Positions 25,331-33,699 of a DNA stretch of 64,000 nucleotides are shown here, piece after piece; position 1 is the stretch's first letter; each line of letters begins with the position of its first letter. The stretch comes from Natronoarchaeum rubrum (GTDB taxonomy: Archaea; Halobacteriota; Halobacteria; Halobacteriales; Natronoarchaeaceae), in contig NZ_JANHDP010000009.1 in assembly GCF_024494695.1 (NCBI RefSeq), positions 19,459 to 83,458 of the forward strand, read 5' to 3'. Made by a program: the position numbers and the translations under genes. Below the pieces are notes generated by a model. It was given only the letters and a program-made list of their open reading frames with translations. It was not told the origin of the DNA and did not search any database.

Positions 25331-26305
25331 ATGTCCACGGACCAACTCAGAACGGGCGTTATCGGCGTGGGAAGCATGGGCCGCCACCACGCCAGAGTGT
25401 ACCGAGAACTGCCGGAAACCGAACTGGTCGGCGTCGCTGACGCCGACGCGGAGGCCGCGCGGGCGGCCGCCGACACCTACGAGACGGCGGCGATGGGGAT
25501 GGAGGAGCTGCTGGACGCGGTCGACGCGGTGTCGGTCGCCGTCCCGACGCCGTACCACTACGAGACCGCCAGCAAGGCGCTCGATCGCGACACCCACGTG
25601 CTCGTCGAGAAGCCGTTCGTCGACTCGCTCGACGCGGGCCGGCGACTCATCGATCGCGCTCGCGAACGCGATCTCACGCTGCAGGTCGGCCACATCGAGC
25701 GGTTCAACCCCGCGATCCGGGCGCTGGCCGACATCGTACCCGACCTGAACGTGATCGCCGTCGACGCGCGTCGACTCGGCCCACCGCTGGATCGGGACCT
25801 GCAGGCCAGCGCGGTGCTGGACCTGATGATCCACGACCTCGACGTGCTGCTGGCACTGATCGGCGAGGACGCCGCGGTCACCGAGGCCGCCGGTGCAGCG
25901 GACGGGCAGTACGTCACCGCGACGGTCGATCTCGACGGCGGCGTCGTCGGGTCGCTAACGGCCAGCCGCGTGACCCAGCAAAAGGTCCGCGAGCTGTCGA
26001 TCACGGCCGAGGAGTGTCAGGTCCACGTCGACTACATCTCGCGGTCGGTCCAGATCCACCGCCACTCGATTCCCGAGTACATCGAGGAGAACGGCGACGT
26101 CCGCTACCGCCACGAGAACATCGTCGAGCACCCCACGGTCGACAACGGCGAACCGCTCAAAAAGGAGCTGTCGGCGTTCGCCGAGGCGATCGAGGAGGGA
26201 ACCGAACCTGTGGTTACGGGTGAGGACGGGCTCGAAGCGCTGAAGCTGGCCCGCGAGATCGAGGACGAAGCGACCGAGACCAAGCAGGTCACCCCGAGGC
26301 AATGA
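25331..26305 (+). CDS. Gfo/Idh/MocA family oxidoreductase
   Basis: 324 residues. A Rossmann start TGVIGVGSMGRHHARVY (8-24), the EKPF motif with catalytic Lys (THVLVEKPFVDSL), and the later HDLDVLLAL with its His are the family landmarks. It uses NAD(P) to oxidise or reduce a sugar ring position; beside a DegT aminotransferase the likely role is 3-oxidation of a UDP-N-acetyl-hexuronate. The start is 4 nt after the aminotransferase stop, and the end overlaps the next gene by ATGA, so the three are one operon. Confidence 0.9.
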   Translation: MSTDQLRTGVIGVGSMGRHHARVYRELPETELVGVADADAEAARAAADTYETAAMGMEELLDAVDAVSVAVPTPYHYETASKALDRDTHVLVEKPFVDSLDAGRRLIDRARERDLTLQVGHIERFNPAIRALADIVPDLNVIAVDARRLGPPLDRDLQASAVLDLMIHDLDVLLALIGEDAAVTEAAGAADGQYVTATVDLDGGVVGSLTASRVTQQKVRELSITAEECQVHVDYISRSVQIHRHSIPEYIEENGDVRYRHENIVEHPTVDNGEPLKKELSAFAEAIEEGTEPVVTGEDGLEALKLAREIEDEATETKQVTPRQ

Positions 26306-27693
26306 GCGAAGCCGTCTCCAGGCAGACCGGCCGGCGACTCTACGGCAGCGACGCCGCTCCCGAACGGCAGCGCGAGGCGTTCCGCTCCGGCGAAGTACCC
26401 GTGGCGGTGTACGGCCTCGGCCGAATCGGTCTCCCGCTGTCGATCGTCTACGCCAGCACGACCGGCGACGTACTCGGCGCCGCGACCGACCGCGACCGCG
26501 CCCGCCGGATCGCCGACGGGGAGTGCCCGATCAGCCACGAGCCGCGCCTGGAGTCGCTGCTGCGGACCGCCGTCGGCGCCGACGCGCTCACCGCGACGGC
26601 CGACTTCCCGACGGTCGCGGACGCCGCGAGCGTCCACGTCGTCGTCGCCGAGACCGGCATTCGGGACGACGACGCGCCCGACCTCTCGGAGCTCCGGACG
26701 ATGCTCCGCGACGTGTCCGGCGGGCTCGATCGGGGCGATCTCGTGCTGGTCGAGTCGGCCGTCCCGCCGGGGACCTGCGAGGAGATCGTGCAGCCGATCC
26801 TCGAAGCCGGCAGCGACCTCGACGCCGACGAGTTCGGCGTCGCCGCCTGCCCGTCGCGAGCAGCGCCGGGGAGGGCGCTCACCGATCTCCGCGGGAACCA
26901 TCCGAAGATCGTCGGCGGCGTCGACGCCGAGAGCGCGCGGGCCGCGGCGCTGATCTACGACGAGCTGCGCGTCGGCGACGTCGTGACGGTGCCCGACAGC
27001 ACGGTCGCCGAGTGCGCGAAGGTGATCGAGAGCGCCTACCGGGACGTCAACGTCGCGCTGGCCAACGAGCTGGCGCGCCTGGCCGAGGAACTGGAAACCG
27101 ACGTGCGGCGGGCGATCGACGCCGCGAACACCCAGCCCCACTGCCAAGTCCACGAGCCCGGCCCCGGCGCCGGCGGCCACGCGCTGCCGGACCATCCATA
27201 CTACTTCGTCAACGAGTGCGCGACCGAGACGCCGCTGCTGTCGGCCGCCCGGGAACGCAACGAGGCGATGCCGGAGTTCACCGCGCGGACGCTCGTCCGC
27301 GAGCTCGCGGCCGCCGACACGCACGTCGAGGACGCCGTCGTCGTCCTATTTGGGCTGTCGTACCGCCGCTCCGTCGCCGATTCCCGGAAGTCGCCCGCGG
27401 TAGCACTCGGCGAGGCACTGGACCGGTTCGGCGCGACCGTCGTCGGCGTCGACCCGCTGCTCGACGACTTCTCGGCGTTCGACGACGTCTACCTCGCCGA
27501 CCTCGACCACGTCGCCGAGATGGACGTCGACGCCGCGGTGCTGGTGACCGACCACGACGAGTTCGGGCAGTTCGACTGGGGAACGTTCGACGACCCGATC
27601 GTCCTCCTAGACGGCCGCGACGCGCTCGATCCCGACGCAGACGACGCGCTCGACGAGCACCGCGTCTACACGATCGGTCGCGGCGGCGACTGA
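26302..27693 (+). CDS. Nucleotide-sugar dehydrogenase homologue lacking catalytic residues
   Basis: 463 residues with the full UDP-glucose/GDP-mannose dehydrogenase layout: NAD-binding VAVYGLGRIGLP (34-45), central helix with CAKVIESAYRDVNVALANEL retaining Lys240, and a C-terminal UDP-binding domain. But the catalytic Cys is Ala294 (GGHALPDHPYYF, against GGHCIPYYPYF in the paralogue at 44227..45783). CPER with its Glu has become CPSR (S185). VPT in the dinucleotide domain has become AET. Ordinary two-step oxidation of a sugar to a uronate should therefore be impossible. The gene is intact and overlaps the oxidoreductase gene by 4 nt, so it may act as a partner or scaffold, or do only one oxidation step. 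Confidence 0.85.
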   Translation: MSEAVSRQTGRRLYGSDAAPERQREAFRSGEVPVAVYGLGRIGLPLSIVYASTTGDVLGAATDRDRARRIADGECPISHEPRLESLLRTAVGADALTATADFPTVADAASVHVVVAETGIRDDDAPDLSELRTMLRDVSGGLDRGDLVLVESAVPPGTCEEIVQPILEAGSDLDADEFGVAACPSRAAPGRALTDLRGNHPKIVGGVDAESARAAALIYDELRVGDVVTVPDSTVAECAKVIESAYRDVNVALANELARLAEELETDVRRAIDAANTQPHCQVHEPGPGAGGHALPDHPYYFVNECATETPLLSAARERNEAMPEFTARTLVRELAAADTHVEDAVVVLFGLSYRRSVADSRKSPAVALGEALDRFGATVVGVDPLLDDFSAFDDVYLADLDHVAEMDVDAAVLVTDHDEFGQFDWGTFDDPIVLLDGRDALDPDADDALDEHRVYTIGRGGD

Positions 27694-27904
27694 CCGATCA
27701 GATCGAGTGCGGCCACTGGCCGATCATCGCTTTTTCTACGGATCGACGTCGAAGCGGCTGAAGAACGAGGTATCGTAGTACGCGGGCAGTCGCCTGCGCG
27801 TCGTCTGATCGTATCGAAGAAAGTCGGCGACTCCGTATCCGAAGAAAGATTCTCGGCGCCGAGCCGGCGGTGGGAGGAGCTCACCGGACCGGCGAACGGT
27901 TATG
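27694..27904. other. Convergent intergenic region
   Basis: About 210 bp between convergent genes. No gene or clear terminator is seen. Confidence 0.4.
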
Positions 27905-29035
27905 TTACCGACGCCGACGGAGTCCGATCGCGGTAGCGCCCGCGACGGCCGCAAGCGCGGCGGCGACGCCGAAGCCGGGCAGCACATCGTCGCCCAATCC
28001 CCCGCCGCCTTCAGCAACCTCGACGGTCGCGGTCGTGTTGGCGACCGCGATCTCGTAGGACCCTTCCTCGTCGAACGTCGTCTCGACGGAGATGTCCTGG
28101 CTCTCGCCGCCGTCGAGTTCGACCTCGCGAGTGTCGAGGACCTCGCCGTCGGCCGTGATCTCGACGGTGAACGTCCCGGCCTGCACGCCGCTGTTTTGGA
28201 CCGTGGCCTGAACGTCGACCGTCTCGCCGGGCGAGGGGTTCGACGGCGAGGTCGTCACGGACTCGGCCGTGAGCTCGGCGCAGCCGCCGGCCGTGACCGT
28301 CACTTCCTCGGTCATGCTCTCGAGCGACGTCCGGTTGTACTCGCCGCCTTCGGCCGAAACGACCTCCCACTCGGTGATGTCGCCCTCGTACTCGCGGAAG
28401 TCAGCTCGGTCGTTGAAGTACGGCGTGACCGTCACGTCCTCGCCGAAGCCGCGGATCGCGCCGCCGTCGTTCCGGCTGCCGGTGTAGGCCCACGTCGCGC
28501 GGGCGGCGGTTCCCGAGTGGCTCCACTCGTCGAGATTGCCGCCGGGACGGGTCCCGTTGTAGACGTCGTCTTGGACGGCCCACTCGCTGTTCTCGTCGAG
28601 GCCGTCGAACTGCATCGTCACGGCGCCGCCGTCGGAATCGTCGCCGACTCGTTCGTGGATGACGACGAGGCTGGTCCCCTCGCTGCCCTCGTAGACGAAC
28701 ATCGTCGTCGTGTCGCCGCGCTGGAGCTCTCGGGTGCCGTAGGAGCTGTAGACGTTGTTCGGCCCGTCGTGGGTTTCGGGGTTCCGATAGTCGTAGAACT
28801 CTTCGACGGTCTGGGAGCCGTTTCCGAGCGCCTGGAGGGTGATACACCGATCGCCCTGCGTCACCGCGTACGTCTGGGAATTGCCCTCTTGAAGCGCTGC
28901 CGCTCCATCCTGTTGTGGATGGACCGACGCGTGAGCGTCGGCGTCGTCCGCCACGGGGAGGGCGGCGACGCTGCCGGCGCTCAGGGCGACCGCACAGACG
29001 ATACACAGTAGCACAGCCGTGGTACCTTTTCGCAT
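27905..29035 (-). CDS. PGF-CTERM surface protein with CARDB-like domain (second copy)
   Basis: 376 residues with a signal peptide (1-25), an acidic N-terminal domain with VEEFYDYRNPETHDG and VYEGSEGTSLVVIHE, a CARDB-like domain (SPSNPSPGETVDVQATVQNS) and a C-terminal LPGFGVAAALAAVAGATAIG followed by LRRRR. Its domains match those of 12807..13940 throughout, so the two are paralogues. It should be exported by Sec and processed by archaeosortase A at the PGF-CTERM tail. Function unknown. Confidence 0.85.
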   Translation of the reverse strand: MRKGTTAVLLCIVCAVALSAGSVAALPVADDADAHASVHPQQDGAAALQEGNSQTYAVTQGDRCITLQALGNGSQTVEEFYDYRNPETHDGPNNVYSSYGTRELQRGDTTTMFVYEGSEGTSLVVIHERVGDDSDGGAVTMQFDGLDENSEWAVQDDVYNGTRPGGNLDEWSHSGTAARATWAYTGSRNDGGAIRGFGEDVTVTPYFNDRADFREYEGDITEWEVVSAEGGEYNRTSLESMTEEVTVTAGGCAELTAESVTTSPSNPSPGETVDVQATVQNSGVQAGTFTVEITADGEVLDTREVELDGGESQDISVETTFDEEGSYEIAVANTTATVEVAEGGGGLGDDVLPGFGVAAALAAVAGATAIGLRRRR

Positions 29036-29297
29036 GAGTCAGTTCCTCGCCACCGGGTTACACGGCGACGTTGCCAGATCCTACCGAGGTTTCGGGCTTA
29101 GTAATAGAGCGTCCAAAATCGGGTGAGAGCTGCTAGGGTGCGTTTGATACGGACGGCAATTACCGGTGTAGACGCCCGATATTGCGGGACGGCCGCCAGT
29201 AGCGCGTCGCGGCCAGCCGACCGCCCGGTCTCCGCGACACCCAGTCGATCGCGAGGCGTCGACAGTCGTCGAACCGCCGCCGGAGAGACAAGCGACC
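29036..29297. other. Divergent intergenic region
   Basis: It holds the upstream region of the PGF-CTERM gene (an ATTACTAAG run at 29098-29106 on the minus strand may be its TATA region). No gene is supported. Confidence 0.4.
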
Positions 29298-29307
29298 AAT
29301 AACAATG
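29298..29307 (+). promoter_or_regulatory. Recurring promoter motif AATAACAATG
   Basis: Variant of the motif, starting 40 bp before an ATG at 29338 that opens a short frame running into the GT2 gene. Confidence 0.45.
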
Positions 29308-29337
29308 GGGCGCTCCCGCTACTGTCCTGACGAGCCA

Positions 29338-29427
29338 ATGGAGCACTTCTCGCCAGTGACTGTTCGCGGTGCGGAACGAACCGGGCTATCGATCCCGGGA
29401 GGGACCAATCATGTACCGCGGGCGTAG
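29338..29427 (+). CDS. Possible leader ORF, 29 aa, overlapping the GT2 start
   Basis: It runs from the first ATG after the promoter motif to TAG at 29425-29427, 17 nt inside the glycosyltransferase gene. The overlap is less tidy than at the other leader frames; it may be chance. Confidence 0.15.
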   Translation: MEHFSPVTVRGAERTGLSIPGGTNHVPRA

Positions 29428-30457
29428 CGTCGCGATCGTTATCCCGGCGTACAACGAGGAAGGGTTCGTCGGGGACGTGATCGAGACGGTTCCCGACTAC
29501 ACCGACCGTGTGTACGTCGTCGACGACTGCTCGACCGACGGTACCTGGGAGGAGATCCGGCGACACGCCCGACGGGTCAACGAGTCAGCGTCGATCGCCG
29601 TGACCGACGCGGGCGAGGCCAGCGAAGCGAACCGCGCCTCGTCCGGTCGGCGATCGGACGGCGGCGTCCAGACCGATCGGCGCGTCGTCCCGATCCAGCA
29701 CGAAGAGAACCGTGGCGTCGGCGGCGCGATCAAGACCGGCTACGAGCGCGCCCGTGAGGACGAGATCGAGATCACGGCGGTGATGGGCGGCGACGGCCAG
29801 ATGGACCCCGAACTCCTCGATCGCCTGCTCGATCCGATCGTCGAGGACCGGGCGGACTACGTCAAGGGCAACCGATTGCTCGACCCCGACGACCGCGAGG
29901 AGATGCCGACGTTCCGACTGATCGGCAACGGCATCCTCTCGGTACTGACCAAGATCGCCAGCGGCTACTGGAAGCTCGGCGATCCCCAGAACGGCTACAC
30001 CGCGATCTCGCTGGACGCCCTGGAGGCAGCGCCGATCGAGGACATGTACGAGTACTACGGCTACTGCAACGACCTCATGGTCAAGCTCAACGCCTACGAG
30101 CTGCGCGTGGCCGACGTGCCGGTGCCGAGCCGGTACGACGACGAGGAGAGCCACATCAGCTACCGCGAGTACATCCCGAAGGTGTCGGGCATGCTGCTCT
30201 CGAACTTCCTGTGGCGCCTCCGGGTGAAATATCTCGCGCGGGACTTCAACCCGGTCGTGTTCCTGTACGCGCTCGGCGCCGCCGGCAGCCTCGCCGGGCT
30301 CGCCCGGTCGCTGCGGAACGTCGCGCCGGTCGGCGACGGCGACGAGCCGCGCCCGAGCGGCCTTCCGGTCGTACTGCTCGGCGCGCTGTCGCTCGTGCTC
30401 GCGATGATCTTCGATATGCGTGCGAACGAAGACCTCGAAGAGCGCGAGTTCGAGTAG
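29411..30457 (+). CDS. Glycosyltransferase family 2 with C-terminal membrane helices
   Basis: The ATG at 29411 gives 348 residues starting MYRGRSVAIVIPAYNEEGFV; an in-frame GTG at 29369 is the alternative. The GT-A fold shows VVDDCSTDGT (36-45) and MGGDGQMDPELLDRL with the DxD-like metal motif. Two membrane helices end the protein (about 279-300 and 318-338). This is the layout of dolichol-phosphate sugar synthases such as haloarchaeal AglD/AglJ relatives, so it may charge a polyprenyl phosphate with a sugar. An Arg/Ser-rich insert of about 30 residues between strands is unusual. It is preceded by a motif copy. Confidence 0.9.
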   Translation: MYRGRSVAIVIPAYNEEGFVGDVIETVPDYTDRVYVVDDCSTDGTWEEIRRHARRVNESASIAVTDAGEASEANRASSGRRSDGGVQTDRRVVPIQHEENRGVGGAIKTGYERAREDEIEITAVMGGDGQMDPELLDRLLDPIVEDRADYVKGNRLLDPDDREEMPTFRLIGNGILSVLTKIASGYWKLGDPQNGYTAISLDALEAAPIEDMYEYYGYCNDLMVKLNAYELRVADVPVPSRYDDEESHISYREYIPKVSGMLLSNFLWRLRVKYLARDFNPVVFLYALGAAGSLAGLARSLRNVAPVGDGDEPRPSGLPVVLLGALSLVLAMIFDMRANEDLEEREFE

Positions 30458-30548
30458 CCCGGTTCGGGTATCGGTCGGTCCGGTCGTCCGTCCGGGTTGT
30501 TTCGTTCAATCGACCGGTAATTGTCGGCTACTACCCGAGTATACGCCC

Positions 30549-30558
30549 TATAACAATG
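30549..30558 (+). promoter_or_regulatory. Recurring promoter motif TATAACAATG
   Basis: Motif copy 81 bp before the tRNA-like sequence, with no protein gene following directly, so it may serve an RNA transcript. Confidence 0.4.
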
Positions 30559-30629
30559 GGGAAAGCCGGCGTACGAACTGTTGGCGTCAGTGCCCCTGGC
30601 CCACTGCACCGCTGACCCACACACTCTTT

Positions 30630-30709
30630 GGAAGGGTAGCTTAGTGGCAGAGCACCACCTTCGGGTGGAAGCCTCACGGCTTCGCGTGGTTCAAATCCCG
30701 CCCCTTCCG
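30630..30709 (+). tRNA. Irregular tRNA-like sequence (isotype not assignable)
   Basis: 80 nt. The acceptor arms GGAAGGG and CCCTTCC pair perfectly, and the D arm (GCTT/GAGC around AGTGGCA) and T loop TTCAAAT are normal. But the anticodon stem CCACC/GGTGG closes on a TTCG tetraloop instead of seven bases. An extra hairpin AAGCC-TCAC-GGCTT follows, and the T stem GCGGG/CCCGC is broken by an inserted T. No anticodon can be read with confidence. It may be a decayed tRNA, an RNA with tRNA-like ends, or a target remade by integration. Confidence 0.45.
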
Positions 30710-30892
30710 CTCACCAGAACTATTCTGCGAGGCGTTTCATCGCCGAGCAACTGCTGTTCCGGTGAGCGGTCGACGGGGGATTTGAACCAGGGAGTAAGAA
30801 GTGAGCGAGCGCTAGCGAGCGAACGGGAACGACCGTGGTTCAAATTCCGATCGACGCCGTCGATCGGCGTTCGCTCACTCCCGCCCCTTCCG
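30686..30892. repeat. Partial copies of the tRNA-like 3' end (possible attachment-site remnants)
   Basis: GTGGTTCAAAT occurs at 30686-30696 and 30835-30845. TCCCGCCCCTTCCG occurs at 30696-30709 and 30879-30892. GGGATTTGAACC, the T arm reversed, lies at 30777-30788. Repeats of a tRNA 3' end are what integrases leave behind; here the second copy is itself split by a 33-bp hairpin-forming insert. Confidence 0.6.
30707..30769. repeat. 14-bp inverted repeat with one mismatch
   Basis: CCGCTCACCAGAAC (30707-30720) faces GTTCCGGTGAGCGG (30756-30769). The stem starts within the end of the tRNA-like sequence and could form a terminator-like or element-end hairpin. Confidence 0.55.
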
Positions 30893-31612
30893 ATTCTCGA
30901 TTCACGTCACAACCCCCGTTTCCGCAATTCGATTTTGGCGATCCGTGCCGACGCAGTACAGCGGATTTATGCGGACGCACCCGGGGGAGTCAATGAGCGT
31001 AGATAGATTGCTTGGTAGTTACGACAACCACACAGACACACCACCGTTTCCGGAGTCTTTAGACGACTCTGACCCTCGTTGTAAGTGTTCTACCACTTCC
31101 AAAATTACTCGATGTTAGAGCATCTGACGGCGATAAACACTTGCAACTCGGGGTGTGAAGAAGCCGAACACCCCAGAAATTGAGGGAGACATACCTATGT
31201 CGTGTTTGTAAATTCATCATATCAGGAGTGATAGACGCTCTTCTCCCAATTCTCGTGTGAAGTGCACAGTTATTGGCATCGATCTCGGAACTAGCACCGC
31301 ATCAGGCATCTCTAGCTCTATTGCCCAAATATCGGCGTTAGAGGCGCTTAGGGTTGAGAAAACACTTACAATCTGGGGGGTAGGTCCTCTCAATGACTTA
31401 GGAGACGGTGGTGTGGTGGTATCCCCGTTTTGATGCTCCAAGCATTACGCCGCGCCAAGAACACATGAAGTCGTGGGGTGGGGGAGCAGAAAATAGAATA
31501 CAACCGATTCGCTGAGTAAGCACCGCACTCTATCGCCTAACACCCGTTTACTCCCCGAGACGTCCGGATAGGAATCTGATTACTAACACCGAACAACGCC
31601 TTCGATTCTACA
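30893..31612. other. Gene-free region of about 720 bp with reduced GC
   Basis: The stretch is less GC-rich than the rest, with runs such as GTAAATTCATCATATCAG at 31207. I see no convincing coding frame on either strand. It may be the remains of an integrated element next to the tRNA-like sequence, and its right end must hold the promoter of the gene at 31613. Confidence 0.5.
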
Positions 31613-32503
31613 ATGATCGACACGAACCGGGATTTCACCTTCGAAACCTACGGGGAACTCCTCGACGCCGGCCTTGAGTCGGGGTACGAGTTCCCCACGG
31701 TCAGAGAGTACCTCGCGACAGACGACGAGGAGCTCCCGGAACAGTTCATTATTCTCCGCCACGACGTCGACCGGAAGCCCGAGAACGCCCTGGCGATGGC
31801 TCGTCTCGAAGCGACGCGAGGCGTGTCGAGCACCTACTACGTCCGGACGATCGACAAGACGTTCCAACCAGGGCTGATCCGGAGAATCGAGGAGTTGGGC
31901 CACGAAGTTGGCTACCACTACGAGGACATGGATCGTGCCGACGGCGACGTCGCCGCGGCCCACGAGTCGTTCAGCGCCGAACTCGCCCGGATGCGGGCGC
32001 TCGTCTCCGTCGACACGGTCTGCATGCACGGCAACCCGCTGACCGCCTATGACAACCGGGACATGTGGGACACCGCGGCGACGGAGGGCGGGACGGCCGC
32101 TGACGGGGGCGTGCTGACGAACGGCGTCGCGGCGTCGGAGGGCACCGTGACCGAACCTCGAAGCGCCGGGACGCCGACGTTCGATGACTACGACCTGCTC
32201 GGCGAGGCGTACCTCTCGATGGACTTCGAGGACGTGACGTACTTCTCCGACACGGGGCGGACCTGGCGGGACGGCGCGCTGAAGATCAAGGACCACACGA
32301 TGGGCGATGGTGACAAGCGGATCCAGGTTGGGACGACCGAAGAGCTGGCTGCGCTGTTGCGTTCGGGCGATATCGACCGGTTCTGTGCGCTCACCCATCC
32401 CAATCGGTGGGCTCGAACGTCCAGAGAGTGGGCGATCGAATCGGCCAAGGACTACGCGATCAACGTCGCCAAGCGCGGGATCAATCTGGTCGACAGAGCA
32501 TGA
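31613..32503 (+). CDS. Polysaccharide deacetylase-like protein
   Basis: 296 residues. FIILRHDVDRKPENALAMA (45-63) is the strand-1 motif with His-Asp-x-Asp, EELGHEVGYHYEDMD the strand-3 region with its His residues, and FCALTHPNRWA the final strand. This is the layout of the WbmS-like or Wlm-type deacetylase-fold proteins often found with DUF354 genes. There is no signal peptide, so it acts in the cytoplasm. It overlaps the DUF354 gene by ATGA, which argues for a shared pathway on a nucleotide or lipid-linked sugar. Confidence 0.8.
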   Translation: MIDTNRDFTFETYGELLDAGLESGYEFPTVREYLATDDEELPEQFIILRHDVDRKPENALAMARLEATRGVSSTYYVRTIDKTFQPGLIRRIEELGHEVGYHYEDMDRADGDVAAAHESFSAELARMRALVSVDTVCMHGNPLTAYDNRDMWDTAATEGGTAADGGVLTNGVAASEGTVTEPRSAGTPTFDDYDLLGEAYLSMDFEDVTYFSDTGRTWRDGALKIKDHTMGDGDKRIQVGTTEELAALLRSGDIDRFCALTHPNRWARTSREWAIESAKDYAINVAKRGINLVDRA

Positions 32504-33654
32504 TCGGACAGCACTACGACGACCGCGATCGCGGCGGCGCCGGATCTCGAACGCAGTCGGGCGTCGACACCAGCGCGGACGCCACGACACTGGACGTGAT
32601 CGTCACGATCCAGCACCCGGCGCACGTCCACTTCTTCCGGAACGCGATCGCGGAGTTAGAGCACCGGGGCCACGACGTCCACGTGTTCGCCCGCGAGAAA
32701 GACATCGCGATCGACCTGCTGGCGGCCTACGGGATCGACCACGAGGTCATCGCCGGTCGGGCGTCGAGCCTCCCCGGGAAGGCGGCCGTCCAGCTGGCCT
32801 ACGAGTGGCGGCTGTTCCGCCGCGCTCGCGATATCGGCCCCGACGTGATGATGGCCATCGGCGAGCCCGGTGTCGTCCACGTCTCCGCGGCGCTGGGCTG
32901 CCGGGACATCGTCTTCACCGACACCGAGCACGCGACCTACCGAAAGCGGTTCGTCTACCCGCTGGCCGATCGGGTCTGTAGCCCGGAGTTCTACCAGGAC
33001 GACATCGGCGAGAACCACGTCAAGTATCCGGGCTACCACGAGCTCGCGTACCTCCATCCCGACCGGTTCGAACCGGACCCCTCGATCGCCGAGGAGATCG
33101 ATCTCGCGCCGGACGAGCAGCTCGTCGTGATGCGGCTAGTCTCGTGGGAGGCCGCCCACGACATCGGCGACGAGGGGATCGACGACATCGGCGACGCGGT
33201 CGAACGCCTCGAAGCCGAGGGCGCACGGGTGATCATCACGGCCGAGGGCGATCTCCCGCCCGAGATAGCCGATCGCGAGCTGTCGGTCGCCCCCGAGCGG
33301 ATCCACGACCTACTGTATCGGGCCGACCTCTTCGTCGGCGAGAGCGCGACGATGGCGACCGAGAGCGCGGTGCTGGGGACGCCAGCGATCCTCGTCTCGA
33401 CGATCGAGGGGATGGGGAACGTCCACGAACTGCGCGACGAGTACGGGCTGGTGTTCAGCTACGCCGACGGACGCCGCCACGAGCGGGCGATTCAGAAGGC
33501 GATCTCGATTCTCGACGGCGAGGAGGACTGGTCGGAACGGCGCCGCGAGTTGTTGGCCGACAAGATCGACACGACGACGTTCGTCACCGCGCTCGTCGAG
33601 GACGACGCCGCGAGCGTCGACGTGTTTCAGAATCCCGCGCTGCTCGAGCAGTGA
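32500..33654 (+). CDS. DUF354 family protein
   Basis: The ATG at 32500, overlapping the previous stop as ATGA, gives 384 residues. The fold is GT-B-like: VIVTIQHPAHVHFFRNAIAE at the start, IGEPGVVHVSAALG, and FVGESATMATESAVLGTPAI as the C-terminal donor-site loop, similar to UDP-GlcNAc 2-epimerases. DUF354 function is not settled. The first 30 residues are a charged, variable extension. The partial gene at 1..261 is a second member. With the upstream deacetylase-like gene it forms a two-gene operon. Confidence 0.87.
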   Translation: MIGQHYDDRDRGGAGSRTQSGVDTSADATTLDVIVTIQHPAHVHFFRNAIAELEHRGHDVHVFAREKDIAIDLLAAYGIDHEVIAGRASSLPGKAAVQLAYEWRLFRRARDIGPDVMMAIGEPGVVHVSAALGCRDIVFTDTEHATYRKRFVYPLADRVCSPEFYQDDIGENHVKYPGYHELAYLHPDRFEPDPSIAEEIDLAPDEQLVVMRLVSWEAAHDIGDEGIDDIGDAVERLEAEGARVIITAEGDLPPEIADRELSVAPERIHDLLYRADLFVGESATMATESAVLGTPAILVSTIEGMGNVHELRDEYGLVFSYADGRRHERAIQKAISILDGEEDWSERRRELLADKIDTTTFVTALVEDDAASVDVFQNPALLEQ

Positions 33655-33699
33655 GTCCGTCCGGTCCGCGAGCTACTCTAAGTCTGGCCAGTCTGTGAG

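Noticed and set aside
30780..30900. A second tRNA gene after the tRNA-like sequence
   Set aside because: Only T-arm and acceptor pieces are present, in mixed orientation and interrupted; no D or anticodon arm.
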